Notes: a model not told the origin generated them from the letters alone. A stretch of DNA of 64,000 nt from Siphonodentalium dalli (GCA_032622095.1 CP136064.1:3966280-4030279), one strand, 5' to 3'. Positions 45,177 to 55,000 are shown, counted from the first letter of the stretch. Numbers and translations are program-made.

Positions 45177-45618
45177 ATGGATCACCGAGATCTGTATCGG
45201 AGCTATTTGGAGGATGGGATGCTGGTGCGAGGTGTGTTTGGGGATGAACCGCAGATGCTATGGAAGGCTTCGAGTTTAGCAGAAACAGGGACTATAGATA
45301 ACTGTTTTGATATCTATAGGTACACCGTTATGTTGATGACGGACAACAGAGATCGGGTGTTTGGACTGCCACCACGGTGGTTCCGACATACCAGATTGCT
45401 GGGGACATCACGATTGATGGTACGACTTGCGGCTACATGACTACAGTGGTCTATCATAATCTTCTCAGGGCAACGGGTGTACGAATTCGCACCGCTCTGG
45501 GGGATACAGACAGGCCGGCCATGCAATTGTGTCATTTGGTTGCGACGTTCCCAAGACAACTTTCTGCTGTATTCAAACCCAAACACATCATGCGGTTTCT
45601 TTTGAAACCATCCAAAAC
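45177..45618 (+). pseudogene. Small gene, family M[DE]Y..L.SY (MDHRDLYRSY), copy B
   Basis: Open for 87 residues (YLEDGMLVRGVFGDEPQMLW, IDNCFDIYRYT), then shifted to a second frame (45377 on; HLVATFPRQLSAVFKPKH). Frame damage differs from that in A's copy. The degenerate histone-type stem-loop comes at its 3' side. Confidence 0.6.
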
Positions 45619-45634
45619 GCCCCTTTTCAGGGCC
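45619..45634 (+). terminator. Histone-type 3' stem-loop, copy B2 (one stem change)
   Basis: GCCCCTTTTCAGGGCC differs from the consensus at the second base only. AAAAAGATACGCTCTG follows at about 45645. Confidence 0.6.
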
Positions 45635-45879
45635 TCACAAATTTTTAAAAAGATACGCTCTGAAATTGCTACTGAACAATTTGTTCATTCTTCCTGGATA
45701 TAATGTTCACATAATTTCTTCAAAACCAAATTCATTCATCATGAACTTGGAGAGAATGTTCACATAATTTATCAAAGAATACTTCCCTAACAATAAAAAA
45801 CCCCCACTACCACCATTCATATCTATAATACGTTCATCATATAGCATAATACAGAGCGTATCTTTCGTGAATTTTAAGT

Positions 45880-45895
45880 GGCCCTGAAGAGGGCC
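45880..45895 (-). terminator. Histone-type 3' stem-loop, copy B1 (one loop change)
   Basis: The minus strand reads GGCCCTCTTCAGGGCC; the first loop base is C instead of T. AAAGATACGCTCTG follows (about 45852-45865). Confidence 0.62.
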
Positions 45896-45915
45896 GTTAA
45901 AAATAATATAAAAAA

Positions 45916-46364
45916 TCATTTCTTTTGTTTCTTCATCACTGTTAAATCTTTCCCGAGTGATCCAAATGTTGCTCGCTTCGTAGGTTCTTTCTGGAAACCA
46001 TGGACCTCAATTGGTATGTCAATCGTGTGAGGTTTCAGGTTGATTGTAATTCAGTCGGTTTTTGTGTTAATTGTTTTCGTAAATCCTTCATTTCCTGCCA
46101 AATATTCCGTAACAATTTTGTCTGTTCTTCCCATTGTGAACTGTTGATAACTTGGTATATAACAGGTTGAGTTATTTGTTGTGTTTTCACCGGCGGTGTA
46201 TACACTGGTTGTTGATCCGTTCGCGGATACACCATTGGTATCTGTTGCTGTTCCACACGTGGCGTCACATTTCCTGCATACAGTGGAGTCGACATTTGCG
46301 TTGTTGCAGGAACATGGTCGTACTGTACATCAATAGTCTTGAGAAATTCCGTTACTGGATCCAT
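45916..46364 (-). pseudogene. Small gene next to right TIR of B (family MDPVTEFLKTI)
   Basis: Orthologue of 17219-17668, open for 109 residues through DLRKQLTQKPTELQST. One base missing near 46050 shifts the frame, after which the old reading continues to the Lys-rich end at 45916. The promoter module is upstream and the histone-type stem-loop downstream. Confidence 0.65.
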
Positions 46365-46438
46365 GTTTCAAAATAACGTTAACGTTACAATTTACGCATC
46401 TAATGACGTTAACATTTTTCGAGGACCAAGTATATAGG

Positions 46439-46516
46439 ACGCGCGGGCCTCGTTGACGACGTCATGCGTATTTCACCAAATTTCTCCGAACGTCAAATCA
46501 GGTGTGTTTCTTTTTT
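46439..46516 (-). promoter_or_regulatory. Shared promoter module, copy B1
   Basis: Minus strand: AAAGAAACACACCTG, TTGACGTTCGGAGAAA, GCATGACGTCGTCAACG, CCCGCGCG, then TCCTATATACTTGG as the TATA-like box before the ATG at 46364. Confidence 0.77.
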
Positions 46517-46639
46517 GTCAAAAACATCATATTTCTATGAATAAAAACACCGATTTGACTCGGGGAACATTTTATCTGTACCATTTTACCATTATCTTAT
46601 AACATATTTCACTGAAAGGTAACTTCTGCAATTGCATTT

Positions 46640-46977
46640 TACAACGCTATCGTCTTCGAAGACTTTCGCTTTTGTTAAAAAATGCACTGGTAAAGTAACA
46701 CAATTTACTAATGTCTCGATTTTTTCTCGGTATTATTCTAAGTTCAGTTAGTCCAGCGAGGGGGAACGCCCTTCGCTTTCCACACTGGCATTAGAATCCG
46801 AGAAAAAAATCGATACATTGGTAAATTGTGCTCTTTTCTGTCAAAAAAAACCCTTCGAAGCGATCACCTTACTCTTTGGAATCTAACACAACCTCTAGAC
46901 CCACCCTGGGCGGGTCACTCTGGTCCCACCCCGTCGCTCGGGGGTGGGGGTGGGCCAGAGTGGCAGCCAATACTACT
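46640..46977 (-). repeat. Terminal inverted repeat of B, right
   Basis: Reverse complement of the left end but about 140 bp shorter. The large 72-bp-arm palindrome is missing and only a fragment of the GC-rich cassette (46925-46955) is present. The inner hairpin and the TCTTCGAAGACTTTCGC block are conserved. Confidence 0.85.
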
Positions 46978-46983
46978 TTCCGG

Positions 46984-47236
46984 TATGTTTGGACAAAACA
47001 AATCCTTTGGTTTGAATCTCGAAAAATACATGAATGGTTATTGTTTCTGGTGTTACGACCTCACACCTGACCAAGGAGCAGAGGAAGGACATTTGCATTC
47101 TATAAAAACCGGTAACATAAGGTTAGAGCTTCAGTTTGCTGCACCTCTAGCTTCAGTGATCAACGTAATAGTCTATGATGAGTTCGATAATCAAATTGAA
47201 ATCAACAGTTTGCGAGAAATAATAACAGATTATTAA
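46984..47236 (+). pseudogene. Major capsid protein, copy A, 3' part
   Basis: Continues the gene broken at 30690: GMFGQNKSFGLNLEKYMNGY, then YDLTPDQGAEEGHL and the C-terminal INSLREIITDY. Only the nested Polinton separates the two parts. Confidence 0.88.
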
Positions 47237-47240
47237 AAAC

Positions 47241-47689
47241 ATGGATGGATTGCATTTGGAGGAAAAATTGAGACTGGAAGTTGGAGGACTCGGTTTCATT
47301 CCATATGTTTCAATCCTTGACAAAGTTCGGAAAACTTTCGAGAAATGTTTCGTTCATGAAATACAAAATCAAATTTCAAAAGAAGTGACACTCAATTGTG
47401 AAGGATGTAAAATAGATCATCCAAGTCAGACACGACATTTACTTTGTCTTTGGACACCACCTATACAATGGGTAGATATGTTCATTGATATAGCAATACT
47501 TTTATGAATATCTACCGAGTTATGGAACAATGGTATCGAGAAATAGAATCATTTACACCACAAGAGAAATTTGAGGCATTCAAACTTTGGAAAGATATAA
47601 AGGAAGTTGTTCATGCAAACTGTAACCAATTTAATTCGGTTTTTGTTGACTTGTGGTGTGAAAAAGTAAACAAAATACTACGAAGATGA
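47241..47689 (+). pseudogene. HPSQ-motif ORF, copy A
   Basis: Unknown function. The core CEGCKIDHPSQTRHLLCL looks like a small Cys/His metal site, and similar motifs recur in invertebrate Polintons. A frameshift lies at about 47504. The copy ends ...KILRR with ATGA overlapping the protease start at 47686. Confidence 0.55.
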
Positions 47690-48205
47690 ACACTAGCGAA
47701 CTTCAGCATATACTAGACAAATCATCCTACCTCTGTTCATTGTATGGTGTGGTGTGTGCAAAATATCAGTTACCACACGAGAAACCTCATCATGTAAAAG
47801 CATACATAGTAAATACACATACGTCAGAAAAACCAGGAGAACATTTTCTTCAATGGAAACATTGCAACATATTTCGATTCGTTTGGGATACCAGTTATTG
47901 ATAAATATATCAAATAATTTATTCAAAGAAATTCGATCGAATGTAAAATAAACGTTGGGCGGTTTCAACATCACGGTACAAACGTGTGTGGTATCTTCTG
48001 CATATTTGCTTTACATTTCTTGAAAAGCGGATATGGTATAAAGGTATCAGTTGAAATGAATTTTGATGATGACTACTTCAAAAATGATAGAAAAGTATTT
48101 GATTGGTTTCATAGAAACTATGAGCCCTTACGAAAAGAATCAGAAACATTACCTAAAACATGTATTTCACAAACTTGTAAGACTTACTGTGAATTTCATT
48201 ATTGA
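47686..48205 (+). pseudogene. Adenain-like cysteine protease, copy A
   Basis: Homologue of B's protease at 32054-32585. Frameshifts near 47850 and 47935 remove the intact GEHW(V) histidine context. The nucleophile motif VCGIFCIFALHF survives. The C-terminal tail (to CEFHY) is open in A but frameshifted in B. Confidence 0.75.
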
Positions 48206-48238
48206 TAAAATGTACTCATTACCAATTGTTTAAATATG

Positions 48239-48728
48239 TTAATGGTGGAATTACATTTCAGACTTATATACCCAAAACCAGCAAATAACTTGTACAATAA
48301 AAATTGGCATACAATTGGATGACTGTGTGATATTGAGTAGACTGACACTTATTAGACATTTTGCTAAGTTCAAATACATTATTCTGATCAGTGGTATCGC
48401 AGTGTTGTACATATTGATAATAATTATATACTGGTGTCATGACATGGCAACTTGGGGAGCACTATTAAAAAATACTAGTGGTGACCTCTTTCTGATTGAG
48501 CCTCAACTGATATTGGAGGCTTACAATCAGATTGAAGTTCACCAATTAAAGTTGGTGATGTTCACACATTAGTCACATCGAATATGCAATTTATCTTCTG
48601 CAAATTATGGGATATAGAAACTGAAGAGAAGGAAAAATGATAGCTCCGTGGTCCAGTGGTTAGCGCGTTGGACTTGTCTTCGCTGTCAACACAGCGGGGC
48701 GAGTTCGCGGCTGGCTGGTGGTCTACAT
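48239..48728 (+). other. A-only segment with a one-TM ORF
   Basis: Between TTTAAATATGTTA and TTTTGTAAATATGTTG element A has about 490 bp where B (minus strand, about 32020) has only some 12 bp. It contains an 85-residue frame (48315-48572) with one strong hydrophobic stretch (YIILISGIAVLYILIIIIYW) and, at its right end, a tRNA-like sequence. It is either an insertion in A or a deletion in B. Whether the frame is a gene is unknown. Confidence 0.45.
48644..48722 (+). repeat. tRNA-like (SINE-head-like) sequence
   Basis: It has a pol III A-box-like TGGTCCAGTGG and, about 50 nt on, a B-box-like GAGTTCGCGGCT. The 5' half (GCTCCGTGG...GCGCGTTGGACTT) resembles a tRNA-Arg. The anticodon and acceptor stems do not pair well, so it is not a functional tRNA gene; a tRNA-derived SINE head is more likely. 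No tail or duplication was found. Confidence 0.45.
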
Positions 48729-48940
48729 TTTGTAAATATGTTGATTGTTGATGATGAAATGAGTTACCAAATGTAAATTATGTTCATTGCATTACCAGTT
48801 ATTGGTTGTAAATATGATAATTTCATGATCAGTTGTAAATATGTTAATTCTTAATTCAAAAATAAAAGTTATGTTGTTGAAAAACAGTGTCTGTTTTTTA
48901 ATGATCGTCTTCGGCAATGTCGATGAAGATCTTAATTCAC

Positions 48941-49020
48941 CAAAAAGAAACACATTTGAAATGACGTTCGGGAAAATTGGTAGAAAAACACAATGACATC
49001 GCCAACGACGTCCTCGCGTT
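48941..49020 (+). promoter_or_regulatory. Shared promoter module, copy A4
   Basis: AAAGAAACACATTTG, ATGACGTTCGGG, AATGACATCGCCAACGACG, TCGCG, then GATATAAC as a TATA-like word before the ATG at 49065. One CpG of the second box has decayed (GACATC). Confidence 0.72.
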
Positions 49021-49064
49021 TTAGATATAACAAAACCCCATTTAGAGCATATCATTTCTCCACG

Positions 49065-49496
49065 ATGGAATACGCTGTTACTGATCTTGTATCTTATGTC
49101 AGAGTCATCCGTGTATCGGCCCCGAGGGACATTGCGGTGTGGGAAACCCTTTCCTGTGCAGTGTATGGTACAGGTGAACAGTTCTTTGAACTATTCACTT
49201 TTGTCAATGCAACTTGGGCTCGCAATCCTACACTGTTCAGTGGACCGGAGACAGAACACATCGAATGGCTGGGGACAACATGTGTCTTACTTGCGGTGGT
49301 GGCAACCCTTCTGCAGAGAAAGCTCGTGTTTTGGAGAGAGAAGAACCAGTACAGATTAGAAGTTTCCCCATTGAATGGTGTGAGTATACCGCAATGTATA
49401 TTTCCACCTCTCATCGAGGGTTCGCTTGTGTTTCGGGAGTTGGATCAAGAGAATGGATGTGAGTTCCTAAAGACCCCTTATCCACTTTTCCTGTGA
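49065..49496 (+). CDS. Small gene next to right TIR (family M[DE]Y..L.SY), copy A
   Basis: 143 residues, intact, function unknown. The Met at 49065 is chosen because it follows the TATA-like word and matches B; the frame also opens upstream through the promoter. N-terminal W-E-TLS-x-A-V-x-GTGEQFFELF, then a hydrophobic segment (TTCVLLAVVATLLQRKLVFW, about 72-92) that may be a membrane helix, and a Pro-rich part ending FRELDQENGCEFL. It reads towards the element end and is followed by a perfect histone-type stem-loop 14 nt after its stop. Confidence 0.68.
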   Translation: MEYAVTDLVSYVRVIRVSAPRDIAVWETLSCAVYGTGEQFFELFTFVNATWARNPTLFSGPETEHIEWLGTTCVLLAVVATLLQRKLVFWREKNQYRLEVSPLNGVSIPQCIFPPLIEGSLVFRELDQENGCEFLKTPYPLFL

Positions 49497-49509
49497 TCTA
49501 ACGTTAAAC

Positions 49510-49525
49510 GGCCCTTTTCAGGGCC
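49510..49525 (+). terminator. Histone-type 3' stem-loop, copy A4
   Basis: A perfect GGCCCTTTTCAGGGCC followed by ACCCAAAA. The downstream block differs here (AGATGACTCTT at about 49541) but is the same in the matching place of B. Confidence 0.76.
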
Positions 49526-49556
49526 ACCCAAAACCTGCTACCAGATGACTCTTGCA

Positions 49557-50013
49557 TGCAAATTTTCACAGCGCTAACGTCTTCGAATTTATTCGAAGAC
49601 TTTCGCTTTTGTTAAAAAATGCACTGGTAAAGTAGCACAATTTACCAACACATCTATTTGTTCTCGGTATTATTCTAAGTTCAGTTAGTCCAGTGAAGGG
49701 GAGCGCCCTTCGCTAGACACACTGCCATTAGCTTCCGAGAAAAATAGAAGCATTAGTAAATTATGCTCTTTTCTGTCAAAAAAACCCTCGAAGCGCTCAC
49801 CTTACTCTTCGGAATCTAACACAACCTCTAGACTGATGAATCCGACCCTGGGCTGACACTCTGGCCCTACCCATCGCTGGCTGGCACTCTGGCCCATGGG
49901 CCAGAGTGCCAGTCCCAGGTTTTTTCTTTTTTTTCTGGCCCACCTCAGTTCTGGGACTGGCACTCTGGCCATGGGCCCGAGGGGGGTGGGCCAGAGTGCC
50001 AGCCAATACTACT
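49557..50013 (-). repeat. Terminal inverted repeat of A, right
   Basis: Reverse complement of the left end, with the same order: TTCGAAGACTTTCGC block, internal hairpin around GCGAAGGG/CCCTTCGC, the TCTAACACAACCTCTAGA block and GGCCCATGGGCC palindromes. It ends at ...CCAATACTACT just before the ATTATG duplication. Confidence 0.85.
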
Positions 50014-50021
50014 ATTATGAC

Positions 50022-50297
50022 TGTGACGGAATGTAGATGTTGAATACAGAACGCAATCTCAATACATGTTTATTCTTCGGAAGCACAGGTCGTTATGACA
50101 CAAATAGCACACATACGATTCACTGTCCCGGTCAGTTAATTAACACTGCTCACTGCGCGCGTGGGCCAGCAGTCGCAGATGATTATGATATACTCTAGGG
50201 TGATTGTCCGAGATATCCCCGACATCCTGGGGGGGGGGACGGAAGTCCCTTCATACAATAATAACAGCGCACGATCTGTCAAGTCCTATTCGTCACA
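50022..50297 (-). repeat. BEL/Pao 3' LTR
   Basis: 276 bp beginning TGTGACG and ending CGTCACA, a perfect 7-bp terminal inversion as expected of an LTR. The pol frame on the minus strand enters it by 12 bp before stopping. It begins only 2 bp beyond the ATTATG duplication of Polinton A. No second LTR lies in the window. Confidence 0.65.
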
Positions 50298-52045
50298 GGA
50301 ATAATACTCTGTTATCCTGCGCTTTGCTGCTTCAGATGCTGATCGAACTGGTCTTATCGGAGTGTCACATACAGTATGTTCATTATATTTACATTTTGAG
50401 TCAACATTGTTCACATACGAATCACAATTGATTTCCAACGGATATAATTTCGCAATCGGCCTGTTTGTGACTCCATACTTAGTTTTTAACGATACAGATC
50501 GTACATGACCATCGCTCCCTTTGTGCAGTTGCGTGATTAAACCAAGTTTCCATTTTAGGCGTGGATTGTCCTCATGTATTTGTACAACGTCTCCCACTTT
50601 CACGTAACTTTGTCCATTCTTGGATGTATTGTAGTGTTCACGTAACGCTAAGAGGTATTCGTTCTTCCATCGTGTCCACGCAGCTTGAACAACGGTCGCT
50701 AAAAGTTTGGCCTTTGCCACATAGTCAGATTCATTTCCATAATCTGGGTCAGTTAGAATGTTGTCATCGACTGGTGAATGTGGAAGCGCCATCAAGTTTC
50801 GACCGCACATGAGTTTTGATGGTGTAATTGGGTCTGGTTCACCAACATCAGACGATATGCATGTCAGTGGTCTGTCGTTTATAACAGCTTCGATTTCGGC
50901 TACCAGGGTTAAAAGTTCACCGAACTTAATACGTCTGGAACCTAGACTCTTTTTGAGAAAAGTTTTTGTCAGGCCAATTAACCGTTCCCAAAATCCGCCG
51001 AACCATGGAGCGCGCTTTGGTATGAACACCCACTGAACGTTTCTTCTTGAGAGCTCTTCTGTAATTAGTGGGTCGGAAATCAGCTGACGTATATGGCCCG
51101 CAGCTGCCTCAAAGGTACTCGCGTTGTCGGACATCATTTTTCTTGGCAATCCCCGTCTACTGACAAATCGTCTAAAACATTGAAGGAAAGTGTCAACACT
51201 TAAATCGGGAACTACTTCAAGATGAACAGCACGAGTGGTGGCACAGGTAAACAGACAAATATACATTTTGTGTGAGTCGTCACTCACATTTAAGTGTCCA
51301 GTGAAGTCTACGCCGGTCACGTGGAAGGGTTCGCCGTCTGTCACCCTATCAGCTGGTAAGTGAGGAAGCATTGGTGATGTGTACGGTCTTCCGATGACCC
51401 TTTTACATGTCACACAGGTTTTCAAGAGTCGTTTTGTTATCTGCCTTAAGCGTGGCACCCAAAACTGTTGCCTAACAGCAGAAACTGTTTGGGTTACACC
51501 GGAATGCAAAGTTAGTTTATGGTGATGGATCACAACTAAGTCAGTAAACGCATTATTTGGAGGTAGCAACGCGGGAAACTTTGTTTCGAAATCCCACGGT
51601 GCGTTTCCGATACGCCCTCGGCTGCGGACAACGCCGGAATCATCAAGAAACAGTTGTAACTGGGTTACGAGAGGTTTTGAACGGGCCTCTTTGTTGTGTA
51701 GAAAATCTACAACACATGGATAGGAGTCATTTTGACACTGTTTTATTAGAAACAAGTCGGCGTTCTCGAGTTCCTTGACAGACAGTGGTCCAAATGTTCT
51801 ATCGGCTCGTGTTGATGTAATGTTATGTTTAAATCGTAGAACAAATGCTGCAACTCTTCTCAGCTTCCTAAATGACGAACATCGAGAGGGGTCAATAACA
51901 TTTTCAATAGCACATGTAGAGAGTTTGGTTCGATTTCTTGACCCGTTGTCTAACAATGTCAATATTGCAGTTTCTGGCACACTCCATTCTGACGGCCAAT
52001 TGTCTGAACCTTCATAGCTATGGAGTGAGATTGTACTTCTCAGCT
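50286..52045 (-). pseudogene. pol: BEL/Pao retrotransposon pol, 3' part
   Basis: 564 residues open. In order: an H2C2 zinc finger (H..KLTLHSG... CVTCKR), integrase core (VTGVDFTGHL, SDNASTFEAAAGHI, then the PKRAPWFGGFWERLIG motif with Glu) and a C-terminal domain with VKVGDVVQIHEDNPRLKWK, typical of BEL/Pao. RT, RNase H, protease and gag are absent: similarity stops near 52045, so the element is 5'-truncated or rearranged. Confidence 0.85.
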
Positions 52046-55000
52046 ATACCATGAATCTAAGCAAGCAAGAAACAATACATCCTTGTTTATAAAACACAAA
52101 CAATAGTAGAATTTATTCTATGGCTGTCATTTAGCCTTCTTGTTAGTTGCGCTGAAACCTTTAATTAAATTTGCATGGTAACACAATTTGAACCTCGTTT
52201 AGCTGAACTTAGCATGTTTCAATCGTATTGATAACCACGACAGATCAAAAGGGAATAGACACCCATAGGTGGGTAATATATCCATATAAGCGGTAGTACC
52301 CCCGTACCAAGCTTAACATGATTTATTGTGAATACCCGGTTCTGAAATATGGACGATTGTTTTCAACAAAGTAGTCCAACCACTTTCGTTGAAAAGTTAA
52401 TAAAAGTTAGTGACCCAACAGGACATGTTAATCAGTTGAAATGAACAATGCCATACACCAGGCTAGATCCCCGCAAATGGGCGAAGTGGTGTGTATGGTT
52501 TTTAGCTTTCCTCTTTTAAGTTAATTGGTGGTAGCCACACAAAGTAATTCGACCAATATACGAAAGGTGGCTTGGCATGAACACGGTAGGCTGGTATGGA
52601 CCATATCAAACTAATATCCCGTGTCGATTGCTATGATTTAGGTATGTGAAAAGTTTAGTGAGACAATGCATTACGTTTGTACATCAGTTGAATAGGGAAG
52701 TGGTTCTGGGCAATGGTTATGACTGTGCTGCCGGTCGCACTTGATTAGTGATTATTTTGAAGTTTATCGAAATCAACAGGGGCTGCGCAACTGCTTTGCA
52801 TATCCAATCATGCAGCTTAGATGACGAAAGAATGTGAATGGTAAGCGCAATAGATACGAGCCAAAACTAGACATGCGATACTTATGATACTAATTCCCGC
52901 GTTTTGACAAACTGTACGACGGTGGGAAACGGGTGAAGCATCCATTGTTAGTGATGGGTCTTCCGGGGTCATGTCATTAGTTTGATTTATTATGTCCAAT
53001 ATACTCTGGAATCCAGGTTCTTAATACCGAATGACATTATGCGGCAACGCAGTCCCCTAAATTCTTACAACATAATGTGAAGTAATAGTTGGAGTTAATA
53101 ACAGCCCATGACGTGCCCTGTTGATTATGGTTATAACGTTATCATGACATGTGGAAATTGAATTAGCACGCGTAACTACGGAGGTGGCCATGGTTCACTA
53201 TAATAGTAATGGCATCTTTCAGATCATATTATATAGGCCGATCCATATATATCCTAATGACTCACACTGTTCTAATTATATTCTATTAGGAGTTATCAGA
53301 TCAGTCTGGCTATATCCCATCAATTGAATATATCATGCTGCATTCATACATCTTGATAATCCCCACAACCAAGTGGCATATATATATTAACTCAGCAGAA
53401 AACGGTCATGGTGAGGTTATTGTACGAAGAGCGCCATACATGTTCAGGTGAAAATAAATCCAGTTTGATCAGATAGAATTTTGTTTAAACAGTATTTATT
53501 CCATGAATAATACAAAAACTATAAGTATACGTTTAATCGTGGACCGGATTCGACATCAACTGGGCAGGCTTACGTGAGTAATTTCCGAGAATCATTTTAT
53601 ATTCACCCCCCCCCCCAAACGAGTCTTATGGTCCAGATACACATTAGCGCTACTTGTATATGAGACAAACTAATTATATACATTTGTACATAAATGTAGT
53701 GATACATAAATATGCTAATATCGCTGTAATACAAGTAAATATATTGTTTGAGTTCTAATTCAAATTTGTCAATCCCATCTTGGTCGTCATAGTAATGCAC
53801 GTGTGGAAATGTACCGGTACTTAGTATGAACTGGTGACAAGAAGCAGTTTAAGCATGAGGCAATCATCAACATTTCTTCCTGTACATATTTTACAATGGT
53901 ACAATGGTAGAAGGGGGTTGCTGATCATTAAGAGTACCCATTAAGAGTACCCATACAAGGATTGATTTTACGAAGACTTGTACGGATATTATGTCAGAAA
54001 ACGTGCGTGTAACTTCGACAGACTATTCAACCTCGTTCATCTACCAAGCCTATACCGGCGGGATTCATATATCATGGTGAAATGGAAAAGAATAAAGTAT
54101 AGTTAGAATATCTTAACAAGGCCCCGGGCGATCCCCTGGTTTATATTTTAAATTTCAGGCTTCAAAAGCCAGCTACTGTTAGCTATATACAGTAATCTGA
54201 TTGAGTCGTCGCTAGACCTTTTAGTATACGAGTAGATAAACTCAATCGTTATCGATATGCAAGAACGTATGGCGACCACATGCATCATTTGAGCATTGGT
54301 AGCTGACATCGCCTGAAGTTGGCAACTTCACTATTATCTCCACATACCACGTTGGTCTCTATTAAAATATTTATATAATATTAGAATCGAGTTTGGCACA
54401 AGTCAATATACTTAACGTGCTTGAACATATATTTCAGTTTTATATATATCTCACCGAAAGCCCATGTATTATAATGATATGTGTATGTACCTTTCTTACA
54501 CGCTGTGATATATTTCGGAAATATATGTATTTTAACGTCAAATTTCGCCATTGCCGCCACATTGGCGGCCATCTCGATTACAATGAGATATTAATAACTC
54601 CGGATGATGTAAATCGGAGTACATTTATTCATATATCTAACACCGTGATATTGTTCTCCTGTAGTGGGCATGTTATTTGACGTATAGAAATATAATGTTT
54701 GGCGAATTTTCACGATGCTTATTTGGACAATAATTGTCAAATGAACTCGCATTTTGAATCATTGAGGTAAGACACTACTATGAATGTGTCATAACATGGC
54801 GAATATTTATTTGGAAGAAGCAAATTAGTTTACTACATTCACCTTCTTCTTGACAGAAACGTAATTGGATGAAAGAGGGTAAAATTTGCGTATTATCGTA
54901 TTTTGGCCGCCATCTTAGTAGTCATCTTGGATTAAGTTGACAGTTTCTAGATCCAGTTAGATGTAAATACTTTATGTAATAATCAAACTCATTTCCATCA

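Larger units (their letters stand above)
30691..46977 (-). mobile_element. Polinton/Maverick B (nested, inverted relative to A)
   Basis: The 16,287-bp element has ends beginning AGTAGTATTGGC. Flanking 6-bp copies are TTCGGG (30685-30690) and TTCCGG (46978-46983), one mismatch apart. Removing it and one duplication restores the sequence seen at the same place in B's own capsid gene, which independently proves the insertion. Its gene set is the same as A's and much better preserved, but pPolB, integrase, minor capsid, major capsid and protease each have at least one break. Confidence 0.95.
16354..50013 (+). mobile_element. Polinton/Maverick A (outer element, interrupted by B)
   Basis: Both ends are inverted and start AGTAGTATTGGCTGGCACTC. 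The element is flanked by perfect 6-bp duplications, ATTATG, at 16348-16353 and 50014-50019. A 5'-AGT end with a 6-bp duplication is the Polinton signature. Without the nested copy it is about 17.4 kb. It encodes pPolB, integrase, packaging ATPase, protease and both capsid proteins. Most genes have stops or frameshifts, so it is dead. Element B interrupts it at 30690/46978 inside the major capsid gene. Confidence 0.93.

Noticed and set aside
48644-48722. A functional tRNA-Arg gene
   Set aside because: A- and B-box words are present, but anticodon and acceptor stems do not pair, so only tRNA-like status is claimed.
16354-50013. A single 33-kb virus-like element with inverted gene duplication
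   Set aside because: The exact 6-bp duplications and the restored capsid reading at the junctions show two separate insertions instead.
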